Assembly: GCA_029879725.1 (NCBI GenBank)
Contig: JAOUPR010000002.1
Location: 62,001-126,000, forward strand
DNA length: 64,000 nucleotides
From: Gemmatimonadota bacterium
GTDB taxonomy: Bacteria; Gemmatimonadota; Gemmatimonadetes; Longimicrobiales; Gaopeijiaceae
Reading direction: 5' to 3'
Shown: positions 17,748 to 26,717 of the stretch, piece by piece
Position numbering within the stretch: the first letter of the stretch is position 1
Layout of the letters: each line of letters begins with the position of its first letter
Position numbers and translations under genes: made by a program
The notes under the pieces: generated by a model
The model's database searches: none
What the model was told of the DNA's origin: nothing
What the model saw: only the letters and a program-made list of their open reading frames with translations

Positions 17748-18761
17748 TCAGGTGCCCGACCGGCGGAAGCCTCCCATGAAGTCCTCTCCCATCCGCTTGG
17801 CGGCGTCCGTCATCTGGTTGAGGAAGTCCTTGGCGCCCTCCGCGTAGGCCTGGGCCGCTTCACGGAGATCTTCCTGGTAGGGCCGGTTGGGCTCGCCCCT
17901 GCGGGTGTACTCGCCACGGAGGATCCGATCGTACGCACCACTCTCGATCCATTCCCTCAGCTCGCTCACGCGGAGGACGTAGAAGGGGTGCGTGGTCCCC
18001 ATGAGGTTGAGGATCTTGAAGACGTGGTCGGCCACGTCGCCGGTGGTCCGGTACTCCTCGGCCTGGACGATGAACTCCTGGAGACTGGTTTCGTCGGAGC
18101 TTCCGCCACCGGCCATCTTCAGCATGGTGCGCATGACCACGTCGGGGTCCTGAACCGCCAGGAGCCCGGCTCGGTCGCACGACAACTCGCTCTTGCGGTG
18201 CCATTCCAGGAGCGCGACGAGGATGGCGCGTGCCGCCAACCCCACGATGGGGAATCCCATGTTGGCGAGGTTCACCAGGAGGACCATCATCGTCTTGTAG
18301 AGGACGTGGTCGCTCATGATGTGACCCAGCTCGTGCCCCATGATGTAGGACAGTTCCTCGTCGTCCAGGAGGTTCACCGTCCCGGAGTTGAGGATGATGA
18401 AGGGCTGGTCCATCCCGTACGCGCCCGCGTTCACGATGGGCGTCTGGGAGACGAAGAGGGGGTAGTGCGCCGGCGCATCGAGGGTCTTGAGCACGTCCTG
18501 GTAGAGCGCGTGGACGCGGCCGAACTGGCTCGGACTCACCCGTACGGCGTTCGCCTGGAAGGCGAGGCGGATGGGCTTTTCGCCGAAGAACCCGAACAGC
18601 TTCTTCAGGATCTCGTCGAACAGGGGGAGCTTCCGGAGTGCCTCGAGGGCGGCCCGGTCCGCGGGGTGCTCCCAGGATCGGGGCGCGATATCCGTGAGGA
18701 TGCGGTGGGCGCGAGCGTCTCCGCCCGGCTCTCCCTCGGTACGGTCCTGGTCGTCGGCCAT
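17748..18761 (-). CDS. M48-family zinc metallopeptidase (HtpX/Ste24-like)
   Basis: This 337-residue protein carries the zinc motif HELGH (residues 143-147), the preceding NAGAYGMDQPFIILNSGTV strand segment, and a later SELSCDRAGL motif (about 191-200) that supplies the third ligand. A hydrophobic patch (about 155-185) may associate with the membrane, but no signal peptide is seen, so it is likely cytoplasmic-face. M48 peptidases often work in membrane protein quality control. GAGGAAG lies 5 bases before the start. An ECF-type promoter-like element identical to that of the local sigma gene lies about 100 bases upstream, linking it to envelope stress. purD follows after 40 bases. Confidence 0.85.
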   Translation of the reverse strand: MADDQDRTEGEPGGDARAHRILTDIAPRSWEHPADRAALEALRKLPLFDEILKKLFGFFGEKPIRLAFQANAVRVSPSQFGRVHALYQDVLKTLDAPAHYPLFVSQTPIVNAGAYGMDQPFIILNSGTVNLLDDEELSYIMGHELGHIMSDHVLYKTMMVLLVNLANMGFPIVGLAARAILVALLEWHRKSELSCDRAGLLAVQDPDVVMRTMLKMAGGGSSDETSLQEFIVQAEEYRTTGDVADHVFKILNLMGTTHPFYVLRVSELREWIESGAYDRILRGEYTRRGEPNRPYQEDLREAAQAYAEGAKDFLNQMTDAAKRMGEDFMGGFRRSGT

Positions 18762-18861
18762 GGGTCACTTCCTCTTGGATGGATTGGCGGTCGATTCCGG
18801 CCGGAGGGGGCCGGACGCGTTCCCTCGGGGTCCTCGCCTGGCGGCGAAGTGCCCTGACCCT

Positions 18862-18889
18862 TCTACGGTCGGAACGTCCCCAGGGTTTC
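18862..18889 (-). promoter_or_regulatory. ECF-type promoter-like element before the M48 peptidase gene
   Basis: On the minus strand, GAAACC (18889-18884), a 16-base spacer, then CGTAGA (18867-18862). Both hexamers and the spacing match the element before the ECF sigma gene exactly. The implied 5' leader to the ATG at 18761 is about 95 bases. Confidence 0.55.
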
Positions 18890-18898
18890 ACCCCGCGT

Positions 18899-20068
18899 TC
18901 ACCCGCCGGACAGCACCCGCTCCAGGTCCTCCAGGAGGTCGGCCTCGTCCTCGATGCCAACCGAGAGCCGCACCAGCCCGTCGGTGATCCCCATGGCTGC
19001 GCGACGGTCGGCCGGGACGGAGCCGTGGGTCATGAGGGCGGGGACGCTGATGAGCGACTCCACTCCACCCAGGCTCTCCGCCAGCTTGAAGATCCGCGTG
19101 TGCTCCGTGAATGCCTTGGCCCGCGCGAGTGAGCCCACGTCCACGGAAACCATCCCCGTGTAGCCCGTCATCTGCCGCGACGCGAGTTCGTGCTGCGGGT
19201 GGGACTCCAGCCCGGGGTAGAACACGCGGTCCACCGCGGGGTGTGCTTCGAGGTACCGGGCCACCGCCAACCCGTTCTCGTTGTGTTGCCGCATACGCAC
19301 GTGCAGCGTCTTGATGCCCCGCAGCGTGAGGAAGCAATCCATGGGTCCCGGGACCGCCCCGGTGGATTTGCGGAGAAAGTAGATCTCCTCGGCCAGTTCC
19401 GGATCCTTCACCGCCAGGACTCCGCCGATCACGTCGGAATGCCCGTTGATGTACTTGGTGGAGGAGTGGACGGTGAAGTCCGCGCCCATTTCCAGGGGGC
19501 GTTGGTTGTACGGCGAAGCGAACGTGTTGTCCACCGAGAGGAGTGCCCCGCCCGCGTGGGCGATCTCCGCGATGGCCGCGATGTCCGCGACGCGCATCAT
19601 GGGGTTGGTGGGCGTTTCCAGGTGGACCAGGCGCGTGTTGGGGCGCATGGCCGCCTCCACGGCGCCGGGCTCGCGGGAGTCCACGTACGTGAACTCGATC
19701 CCCAGTCGGCTCAACACCTTGTTGAACATCCGGGTCGTGCCCCCGTAGGTGTTCTCCTCGCTGACCACGTGATCGCCGGCCGAGAGGCGCTTCACGATGG
19801 CTTCGATGGCGGCCAGGCCCGACGCGAAGGCCACCGCGTGGGTGCCCGACTCCAGAGACGCCACGTTGGCTTCCAGAGCCTCTCTGGTGGGGTTCGCGGT
19901 GCGGCCGTAGTCGTAGCTCCCCCCGAGGGGCTCACCGACGGCGGGTTGGACGTACGTGGACGTCTGGAATATGGGCGTCATGATGGCGCCCGTGACGGGC
20001 TCGGGCTTCACGCCGGCGTGGATCGTGCGCGTGCCGAAGCGGAGGTGTCTCGATCCCTGATCGCTCAT
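18899..20068 (-). CDS. metB: Cystathionine gamma-synthase/gamma-lyase family enzyme
   Basis: This 389-residue PLP enzyme has the full family pattern: YDYGRTANPTREALE (about residues 50-64), FASGLAAIEA (about 80-89), VDNTFASPYNQRPLEMGADF (about 179-198), and the PLP lysine in SSTKYINGHSDVIGG (about 202-216). SLGGVESLISVPALMTH near 340 is typical of cystathionine gamma-synthase/lyase. It would act in methionine/cysteine interconversion. MetB and lyases are hard to separate by motifs, so the symbol is tentative. It is transcribed away from glmM across a 211-base divergent region. A paralogue is encoded at 1252-2412. Confidence 0.85.
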   Translation of the reverse strand: MSDQGSRHLRFGTRTIHAGVKPEPVTGAIMTPIFQTSTYVQPAVGEPLGGSYDYGRTANPTREALEANVASLESGTHAVAFASGLAAIEAIVKRLSAGDHVVSEENTYGGTTRMFNKVLSRLGIEFTYVDSREPGAVEAAMRPNTRLVHLETPTNPMMRVADIAAIAEIAHAGGALLSVDNTFASPYNQRPLEMGADFTVHSSTKYINGHSDVIGGVLAVKDPELAEEIYFLRKSTGAVPGPMDCFLTLRGIKTLHVRMRQHNENGLAVARYLEAHPAVDRVFYPGLESHPQHELASRQMTGYTGMVSVDVGSLARAKAFTEHTRIFKLAESLGGVESLISVPALMTHGSVPADRRAAMGITDGLVRLSVGIEDEADLLEDLERVLSGG

Positions 20069-20279
20069 CGGGAGGGTGTCCTCGTGATGTGGTGTTGAAC
20101 GTGGTGCCGGAAACCGTGGGCGAATCTACCGGAAGCGTCCGGTCCCTCGCCACCGAGGGCTCCATCACTCCGGGGAAGGCCCGCACGAAGATGGCGGGGT
20201 GCGTTGACGCGCCCCGGGGATACCGGCCAATTTCCGCAGGGTCGTCAGCCGACACCCTTCCACCCGCCGAGTCCGCCTC

Positions 20280-21665
20280 ATGCCGCTGGTCCTTCCCGAC
20301 AATCTGATGGTGAGCGTTTCCGGAGTCCGGGGACGCGTGGGCGATCCCCTCACTCCGGAGCTCATGGCGGGCATCGCCGCCGCGTTCGGGGCGTTCCTTC
20401 GCCGGGAGGGGGCGGAAGGGCCGGTGCTGGTGGGGCGGGACTCGCGCACGTCCGGCCCCATGTTCTCTCGGGCCGTGGTGGCCGGTCTCCAGTCCGTGGG
20501 ATGCCCGGTGGTGGAACTGGGGGTGGTGCCCACGCCGACGCTCCTTCTCGCGGTGGAGGATGCGAAGGCCGCCGGCGGACTGTGCGTCACCGCCAGCCAC
20601 AACCCGGCGGAGTGGAACGCGCTCAAGCTCGTCTCCGGCGAAGGGATGTTCCTCGATGCCGAGATGGCGGGCCGCTTTCAACGCTTCCTGGCCGAGGAGG
20701 ATCCGCCCCGGGTGGCCTGGGACCACATTCCCGAGGCGACCCACGACGCGGAAGCGTGGCCCCGGCATCGGGAACGCATCCTGGCGCTTCCGCACCTGGA
20801 CGTCGACGCCATCCGGGCGAGGAAGCTCCGTGTCGCCGTGGACTGTGTCCGCGGAGCCGGCGGGCCGGTGATGGTGGACCTGCTGCAACGGTTGGGGTGT
20901 GAACTCCACACAATGGGGATGGAGCCCGACGGACGTTTTCCGCGAGATCCCGAGCCCACCGCCGCGAATCTGGCGGGGCTAGGAGCGTTGGTGCGCGACT
21001 CGGGGGCCGAGATCGGCCTCGCCATCGACCCGGATGCCGACCGTCTCTCCCTGGTGGACGACGGCGGAACGCCCCTGGGAGAGGACCTCACGCTCGCGCT
21101 GGCGTCGGCGGTCGTGCTTCGCCGCACGCCGGGGCCGGTGGTGACCAACCTCTCGACGAGCCAGGTGGTCGAGGACGTGGCACGATCCTTCGACGTTCCC
21201 GTCGTGCGGGCGCCCGTGGGGGAGGTGAACGTGGCACGGCGTATGCAAGCAGAGGCGGCGGTCGTGGGTGGTGAGGGGAACGGAGGCGTGATCCTCCCCG
21301 CGCTGCACCACACCCGGGACGCCCCGCTGGCCGCGGCCCTCGTACTCCAGTACCTGGTGGACGAGGGGATGTCCATCTCGGAGGCCGCGAGGCGGCTTCC
21401 GGTGTACGCCATCGTCAAGGAGAAGGTGGGCTTCCCCCGGGAGGCTCTGACGCACGCCTACGACGCGCTGGAACACGATCTCGGTCCGGCGACGAAGGAC
21501 ACGTCGGACGGACTCCGGCTGGCATGGCCCGAGAGGGGCGCCTGGCTCCACGTCCGTCCGTCGGGAACGGAACCGGTGGTGAGGCTCATCGCCGAAGCCC
21601 GCACCGACGCGGAGGCGAAGGCCCTGGTGAAGCGGGCGGCACGGATCCTGGAGGGAGTCGCATGA
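20280..21665 (+). CDS. glmM: Phosphoglucosamine mutase / phosphohexomutase
   Basis: This 461-residue alpha-D-phosphohexomutase has the phosphoserine loop TASHNPAEWNALK (about residues 101-113), the metal site DPDADR (about 248-253), a sugar-binding GEGNGG (about 335-340) and the phosphate loop RPSGTEP (about 424-430). Location directly upstream of glmS, 39 bases apart, argues for the glucosamine-6-phosphate to glucosamine-1-phosphate step of UDP-GlcNAc synthesis. The serine loop differs from the usual bacterial GlmM form (SASHNP..DNGIK), so a phosphomannomutase activity remains possible. A TTGACG at 20204 could be a -35, but its -10 partner is poor. Confidence 0.8.
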   Translation: MPLVLPDNLMVSVSGVRGRVGDPLTPELMAGIAAAFGAFLRREGAEGPVLVGRDSRTSGPMFSRAVVAGLQSVGCPVVELGVVPTPTLLLAVEDAKAAGGLCVTASHNPAEWNALKLVSGEGMFLDAEMAGRFQRFLAEEDPPRVAWDHIPEATHDAEAWPRHRERILALPHLDVDAIRARKLRVAVDCVRGAGGPVMVDLLQRLGCELHTMGMEPDGRFPRDPEPTAANLAGLGALVRDSGAEIGLAIDPDADRLSLVDDGGTPLGEDLTLALASAVVLRRTPGPVVTNLSTSQVVEDVARSFDVPVVRAPVGEVNVARRMQAEAAVVGGEGNGGVILPALHHTRDAPLAAALVLQYLVDEGMSISEAARRLPVYAIVKEKVGFPREALTHAYDALEHDLGPATKDTSDGLRLAWPERGAWLHVRPSGTEPVVRLIAEARTDAEAKALVKRAARILEGVA

Positions 21666-21704
21666 CGGGTACGGGAAGCCATCACTGTCTAGGGAGTCGA
21701 TGAG

Positions 21705-23540
21705 ATGTGTGGAATCGTAGGGTACGTCGGAACCAGGGAGGCCGGCCCCATCCTCATCGAGGGGCTTCGCCGGTTGGAGTACCGCGGATACGATTCGGCG
21801 GGTCTCGCGGTGGTGAACGGTGCCCACGTGGTGACGGCCAAGGAGGCGGGGAAGCTGAACCAGCTGGAGGCCAGCGTGGCCTCCGGGATGCCGCGAGGAC
21901 GGTGTGGGATCGCGCATACCCGCTGGGCCACGCACGGTCCTCCCACGCGGGACAATGCCCACCCCCACGTGAGCGGCGACGGGGAGATCGCATTGGTCCA
22001 CAACGGGATCATCGAGAACGCGGACGTCCTGCGTCGCGGGCTCGAAGGCGAGGGCTACGTCTTCCAATCCGAGACCGACACCGAGGCCCTGGTTCACCTC
22101 ATCGACCACTTCTGGGCCGAGGGCGGACCGCTGGAGGATGCGGTGGCCGCGGCGCTCCGGAAGGTGGACGGAGCGTACGGGATCGCGGTGGTGTCCTCTC
22201 GCGATCCCGGGAAGATCGTGGTCGCGCGGCACGGGAGCCCACTCCTCATCGGGGTCGGACCCGAGGGTGAGATGATGGCGGGATCCGACGCCGCGGCCGT
22301 GGTGGCGCTCACTCGCGAGGTCGTCTACCTGGACGACGGGGACTACGCCGTGCTGGAGCCGGGAGGGTACCGCACCTTCCACCTGGAGACGGGAGAGGTG
22401 GAGAGGGCCGTGCATCACGTCTCGTGGGATCTCGCCGCCATCGAGAAGGGCGGTCACGACCACTTCATGCACAAGGAGATCTTCGAGCAGCCCACGTCCC
22501 TGCGCAACGTCATGAGGGGGCGTCTTCTCCCCGACGAGGGAGACAGCCGCCTGGGCGGCGTGGCCGAGCACCAGTTCGATCTCGGCCGCGTACGCCGGGT
22601 GGTGATCACCGCGTGTGGAACGAGTTGGCACGCGGGTCTGGTGGGCGAGCTCCTCCTGGAGGAGTACGCGGGGATCCCGGTTGAGGTGGAGTACGCCTCC
22701 GAGTTCCGCTACAAGAATCCGGTTCTGGAGGACGGGACCCTCGTGCTCGCGGTGAGCCAGTCGGGCGAGACCGCCGATACGCTCGCCGCCCTCAAGGAAG
22801 CGAAGCACCGCGGCGTGAAGACGATGGGTGTGGTGAACGTGGTGGGGTCCACCATCGCGCGCGCCACCGACTTCGGCATCTACCTGCACGCCGGTCCCGA
22901 GATCGGCGTCGCCTCCACCAAGGCGTTCACCAGTCAGATCGCCGCCCTGGCGCTGTTCACCCTCCACATGGCACGACGGAGGACGCTCTCCGTGGTGAAG
23001 GGAAAGGAGCTCGTGGACGCGCTGGAGCGGCTCCCCGGACAGGTGGAGCAGATCCTGGCCATGGAAGACGAGATCAAGCAGCTGGCGTACGAGTACAAGG
23101 ATGCCCGCAACTTCCTCTATCTCGGCCGGGGTTACCAGTTCCCCGTGGCCCTGGAAGGGGCGCTGAAGTTGAAGGAGGTCAGCTACATCCACGCCGAAGG
23201 GTATCCGGCCGCCGAGATGAAGCACGGGCCCATCGCCCTCATCGACGACGACATGCCGGTGGTATTCCTGGCTCCGCGTGACCCGATCTACGCCAAGGTG
23301 GTGTCCAACGTGGAGGAGGTGAAGGCGCGCGGCGGCCGGATCATCGCCGTCGTGACCGACGAAGCGCCGGAACTCCAGGGTAAGGTGGACCACCTCATCC
23401 GGGTGCCCCACACGGTTCCCGGGCTCATGCCCATCCTCACCAGCGTCCCGCTTCAGCTGCTCGCCTATCATGTGGCGGTGGCCCGGGGCGCCGACGTGGA
23501 CCAACCGCGGAACCTGGCCAAGTCGGTGACGGTGGAGTGA
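21705..23540 (+). CDS. glmS: Glutamine-fructose-6-phosphate aminotransferase (isomerizing)
   Basis: GlmS makes glucosamine-6-phosphate from fructose-6-phosphate and glutamine, the entry to UDP-GlcNAc. The 611-residue protein begins with the N-terminal nucleophile Cys after Met (MCGIVGYVG), has RWATHG and the glutaminase domain to about 230, then two SIS domains with [10 protein letters not shown] (about 346-355) and ASTKAFTSQ (about 404-412), and a C-terminal [11 protein letters not shown] tail. Length is normal. It overlaps dtd by 4 bases. I see no glmS-type ribozyme in the 39-base leader, which is too short for one. Confidence 0.96.
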   Translation: MCGIVGYVGTREAGPILIEGLRRLEYRGYDSAGLAVVNGAHVVTAKEAGKLNQLEASVASGMPRGRCGIAHTRWATHGPPTRDNAHPHVSGDGEIALVHNGIIENADVLRRGLEGEGYVFQSETDTEALVHLIDHFWAEGGPLEDAVAAALRKVDGAYGIAVVSSRDPGKIVVARHGSPLLIGVGPEGEMMAGSDAAAVVALTREVVYLDDGDYAVLEPGGYRTFHLETGEVERAVHHVSWDLAAIEKGGHDHFMHKEIFEQPTSLRNVMRGRLLPDEGDSRLGGVAEHQFDLGRVRRVVITACGTSWHAGLVGELLLEEYAGIPVEVEYASEFRYKNPVLEDGTLVLAVSQSGETADTLAALKEAKHRGVKTMGVVNVVGSTIARATDFGIYLHAGPEIGVASTKAFTSQIAALALFTLHMARRRTLSVVKGKELVDALERLPGQVEQILAMEDEIKQLAYEYKDARNFLYLGRGYQFPVALEGALKLKEVSYIHAEGYPAAEMKHGPIALIDDDMPVVFLAPRDPIYAKVVSNVEEVKARGGRIIAVVTDEAPELQGKVDHLIRVPHTVPGLMPILTSVPLQLLAYHVAVARGADVDQPRNLAKSVTVE

Positions 23541-23989
23541 GGGTGGTGCTGCAGCGGGTCTCGACGGCCCGCGTGGTGGTGGAAGGACGTACCGTGGGAG
23601 AGATCGGGGCGGGGCACCTCCTTCTCGTGGGGTTCCGTGACGACGACGGTCCGGACGAGTTGCGCTGGATGGCCGACAAGATCCTGGGCCTGCGGGTGTT
23701 TCCCGACGAAGAAGGGAAGATGAACCGTTCCGTGGAGGACGTGGGGGGAGATCTCCTTGTGGTGAGCCAGTTCACCCTCTACGGCGACGTGCGCAAGGGT
23801 CGTCGACCCAGCTTCGTGGACGCGGCCCCACCCGAGCGCGCGGTCCCGCTGTACGAGTCCTTCGTGGGGATGCTGCGGGAGTCGGCGCCCGGGGCCGTGG
23901 AGACGGGGGAGTTCGGCGCGGTGATGGATGTGGAACTCGTGAACCAGGGCCCCGTCACGCTCCTTCTCGAACGGGAGCCCGTCCGGTGA
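23537..23989 (+). CDS. dtd: D-aminoacyl-tRNA deacylase
   Basis: Dtd hydrolyses D-aminoacyl-tRNAs (and Gly-tRNA-Ala), protecting translation. The 150-residue protein has the two defining motifs, [17 protein letters not shown] (about residues 77-93) and the Gly-cisPro motif in NQGPVTL (about 136-142). It starts with a GTG overlapping the glmS stop (GTGA) and is itself overlapped by maf, suggesting translational coupling along the cluster. Confidence 0.95.
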   Translation: MRVVLQRVSTARVVVEGRTVGEIGAGHLLLVGFRDDDGPDELRWMADKILGLRVFPDEEGKMNRSVEDVGGDLLVVSQFTLYGDVRKGRRPSFVDAAPPERAVPLYESFVGMLRESAPGAVETGEFGAVMDVELVNQGPVTLLLEREPVR

Positions 23990-24585
23990 TCCGTCGGCGC
24001 GTGGTGCTCGCCTCCGCGTCCCCCCGGCGAAGGGAGATCCTGGACCAGCTCGGGGTGGTCCACGAGGTGCACCCGGCGCACGTGGACGAGACGTACACGC
24101 CGGGAGAGACCGCCCCGGAACACGTGGAGCGCCTGGCCCGGGCCAAGGCGGCGGTGGTGGCCGAGGCCTTCTCCGACGCACTGGTGATCGGAGGAGACAC
24201 GGTGGTGGTTCGCGATGGCGAGGTCCTGGGCAAGCCCTCCGGGGTGGAAGACGCGGTGTCCACCCTTCTCTCTCTCTCCGGTCGTTCTCACACCGTCCTG
24301 AGCGGTCTCGCCGTCTCGCGAGGTGGCGCCGTCTTCTCCGGGATTTCCACGACCGAGGTTGTCTTCCGGGAATTCGGAGAGGAGACGGCCCGGGCCTACG
24401 CCGCCACGGGAGAGCCGTTGGACAAGGCCGGGGCCTATGGAATCCAGGGGCTCGGAGCCGCTCTGGTCCGGGAGATCCGGGGCGACTACTCCACCGTCGT
24501 CGGCTTTCCCGTCCCCGTCTTCATCGATCTCCTGGCCCGGGCGGGAACGCCGTACACCTTCCACCCTGGAGCCGACGCGCCATGA
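23986..24585 (+). CDS. maf: Maf-family nucleotide pyrophosphatase
   Basis: Maf proteins hydrolyse non-canonical or specific nucleoside triphosphates (dTTP/UTP or m7GTP type) to the monophosphate. The 199-residue protein has [16 protein letters not shown] (about residues 8-23), the ADTVVV-like segment [16 protein letters not shown] (about 68-83), and [13 protein letters not shown] (about 144-156). It starts by GTG (GTGATCCG) overlapping dtd, and its ATGA end overlaps glpK. It has also been linked to septum inhibition in Bacillus. Confidence 0.93.
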   Translation: MIRRRVVLASASPRRREILDQLGVVHEVHPAHVDETYTPGETAPEHVERLARAKAAVVAEAFSDALVIGGDTVVVRDGEVLGKPSGVEDAVSTLLSLSGRSHTVLSGLAVSRGGAVFSGISTTEVVFREFGEETARAYAATGEPLDKAGAYGIQGLGAALVREIRGDYSTVVGFPVPVFIDLLARAGTPYTFHPGADAP

Positions 24586-26084
24586 GCACTCCCGCCGTTC
24601 TCGCCATCGATCAGGGGACGACGGGGAGCACCTGCCTCGTGGTTGGACGGGACGGACGCGTGTTGGGGCGGGCCTACTCCGAGTTCACGCAGCACTTTCC
24701 TCACCCCGGTTGGGTGGAGCACGACGCCGTGGAGATCTGGGAGGTGACCCGGCGCGTTGCCCTGGAGGCGTTGGCGGCGGCGTCCGGCGCCGACGTGCGC
24801 GGAGTGGGGATCACCAATCAGCGGGAAACCGTGGTCCTCTGGGACCGAGCGACGCTGGAGCCCGTCCATCGCGCCATCGTCTGGCAGGACCGGCGTACCA
24901 CCGAGGCGTGCCGCGCGCTCAGGGCCGCGGGGCACGAGGCGGACGTACGGGAGCGGACCGGCCTTGTACTGGATCCCTACTTCTCGGGCACCAAGGTCCG
25001 GTGGCTCCTGGAGAGGGATCCCGGGCTGCAGAGCCGCGCGGAGGCCGGAGACCTGGCCATGGGCACCATCGACACGTGGCTCATGGCCCGCCTCACCGGC
25101 GGTGAGACCCACGCCACGGATCCCACCAACGCCTCCAGGACCCTCCTGTTCAATCTGGAGACGCGGAGTTGGGACCCTCATCTCCTCGATCTGTTGGGGA
25201 TCCCCGCGCCGCTCCTCCCCGAAGTGAGGGCGAGCTCCGGCCCATTCGGGACGGTGCGCGGCGATACCCTGGGAATCGAGGTTCCCATCCTCGGTGTGGC
25301 CGGCGACCAGCAGGCCGCGTTGTTCGGCCAGGGGTGCTGGGACGCCGGGCTCGCCAAGAACACGTACGGCACCGGGGCATTCCTCCTCCTCCACACCGGG
25401 GCGGAACGCGTGGTGTCGCGTCACGGTCTCCTCACCACGGCCGCGTGCGACGCCCGGGGTGGGATGGCGTACGCGCTCGAGGGTTCCGTGTTCATCGCCG
25501 GTGCCGCCATCCAGTGGCTCCGCGACGGGCTGGGGCTCCTGGAAAGCGCGGGAGACTCCGAAGGGTTCGCCCGTGCCCTGGGTGGGAACGATGGCGTCTA
25601 CTTCGTTCCCGCCTTCGTGGGTCTGGGCGCTCCGCACTGGGAACCCGATGCACGGGGGATGCTCTTCGGCCTCACCCGGGGGACCACCCGGGGCCACCTG
25701 ATCCGCGCGGCCCTGGAGTCCATGGCCTACGGGACGTCGGAGGTGCTCCGGTCCATGGAGGCCGACTCGGGTGTGGAGACGGCCGAACTCCGTATCGACG
25801 GAGGGGCGTCGCTCAACGATTGGCTCGCCCAGTTCCAGGCCGACATCCTGAACGTCCCGGTGCACCGCCCCGCCATGGTGGAGACGACCGCCATGGGAGC
25901 GGCCGGATTGGCCGGGATGGCCGGCGGCGTGTGGGCCGATGCGTACGAGTTCTCCGCGGCCCAGGCCGAGGGACGGCGGTTCCTTCCCTCCATGGAAGGA
26001 TCCGAGCGTGAGGGCCTCCTGCGCGGGTGGAACCGGGCCGTGAAGGCGGCCCTCGCGTGGGCGCGGGGAGGAGACACCGAGTAA
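24582..26084 (+). CDS. glpK: Glycerol kinase
   Basis: GlpK phosphorylates glycerol to glycerol-3-phosphate. The 500-residue FGGY-family protein has AIDQGTTGSTC (phosphate 1, about residues 8-18), NQRETVVLWDRATLEP, GTIDTWLMARLTGG (about 165-178), GDQQAALFGQGC (about 242-253), and KNTYGTGAFLL (about 260-270). GGASLNDWLAQFQAD near 407 is the C-terminal family signature. No glpF or glpD is adjacent, so it seems to be carried at the end of the glmMS-dtd-maf run through a 4-base overlap. Confidence 0.95.
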   Translation: MSTPAVLAIDQGTTGSTCLVVGRDGRVLGRAYSEFTQHFPHPGWVEHDAVEIWEVTRRVALEALAAASGADVRGVGITNQRETVVLWDRATLEPVHRAIVWQDRRTTEACRALRAAGHEADVRERTGLVLDPYFSGTKVRWLLERDPGLQSRAEAGDLAMGTIDTWLMARLTGGETHATDPTNASRTLLFNLETRSWDPHLLDLLGIPAPLLPEVRASSGPFGTVRGDTLGIEVPILGVAGDQQAALFGQGCWDAGLAKNTYGTGAFLLLHTGAERVVSRHGLLTTAACDARGGMAYALEGSVFIAGAAIQWLRDGLGLLESAGDSEGFARALGGNDGVYFVPAFVGLGAPHWEPDARGMLFGLTRGTTRGHLIRAALESMAYGTSEVLRSMEADSGVETAELRIDGGASLNDWLAQFQADILNVPVHRPAMVETTAMGAAGLAGMAGGVWADAYEFSAAQAEGRRFLPSMEGSEREGLLRGWNRAVKAALAWARGGDTE

Positions 26085-26156
26085 GGAGTTTCCCCACCCT
26101 CCGGAGGGTCATCATTCCGACTGGTCCAGGGGGACGTATGGGCATACCTTCCTTCA

Positions 26157-26203
26157 GGTACCGAGCCGGTCCGGGCGGCCTCCCATCGCTGGGCCGGGGT
26201 ACC
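26157..26203. repeat. Imperfect inverted repeat between glpK and ccmE
   Basis: GGTACC at 26157-26162 pairs with GGTACC at 26198-26203, and inner CCGG blocks (about 26166-26169 and 26194-26197) extend the stem through an internal loop. No T-run follows. It lies in the 210-base gap that separates glpK from the ccm cluster and could terminate glpK mRNA or form part of a ccmE leader. No convincing promoter was found in this gap. Confidence 0.3.
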
Positions 26204-26294
26204 CATCCGACACGCCGATTCACCGTGCTGGAACTTCGATGGCGCAGGGGGGAAGAAGATGCCGTCGTTGGTTCCCACGGTTCGAGGTTGAAAT

Positions 26295-26717
26295 ATGAAT
26301 AAGAACGGTCGCTTCATGGTGGGTCTGGTGGGTGTGGCGGCGGTGGTTTCTTACCTCATCTGGACTGGGGTGAGCGAGACCATGGTCTACTACCTCACTC
26401 CTTCCGAACTCGTCACCCGGGTCGAGGCCGATCCGACCTTCTACGACGTAGGGGTCAAGGTCAGCGGCAAGGTCGTTCCCGGTACGTACAACCGCGTGGA
26501 TGGTGAGCTCCTGCACGTCTTCCAGGTACGCGATCTCGAAGACGAGGGCGTCTCCTTCGCGGTGGAGTACCGTGACGCGCTTCCGGATACCTTCTCCGAC
26601 GACGTGGACGTCGTGCTGGAGGGGCATCTGCGCGCCGACGGAGTGTTCGAAGCCACGACGCTCCTCACCAAGTGCGGTAGCCGGTACGAAGCGGCTCCGG
26701 AGGATCTCGCCGGGTGA
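26295..26717 (+). CDS. ccmE: Cytochrome c maturation haem chaperone CcmE, cysteine-type
   Basis: CcmE binds haem covalently in the periplasm and passes it to CcmF/H. The 140-residue protein has one N-terminal membrane anchor (about residues 8-24) and the OB-fold sequence VGVKVSGKVVPGTYNRV to VVLEGHLRADGVFEATTLLTKC. The haem-binding motif reads C127-GSR-Y131 (CxxxY) in place of the classical HxxxY. Cys-type CcmE is known from some archaea and sulphate reducers. It overlaps ccmF by 4 bases and opens the ccm cluster. Confidence 0.92.
   Translation: MNKNGRFMVGLVGVAAVVSYLIWTGVSETMVYYLTPSELVTRVEADPTFYDVGVKVSGKVVPGTYNRVDGELLHVFQVRDLEDEGVSFAVEYRDALPDTFSDDVDVVLEGHLRADGVFEATTLLTKCGSRYEAAPEDLAG

Noticed and set aside
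20204-20232. TTGACG with CCAATT as promoter of glmM
   Set aside because: The -10 matches too few consensus bases.
26230-26236. GGAACTT before ccmE, like an ECF -35
   Set aside because: No matching -10 at 15-17 bases, and it differs from the local GAAACC-N16-CGTAGA pattern.
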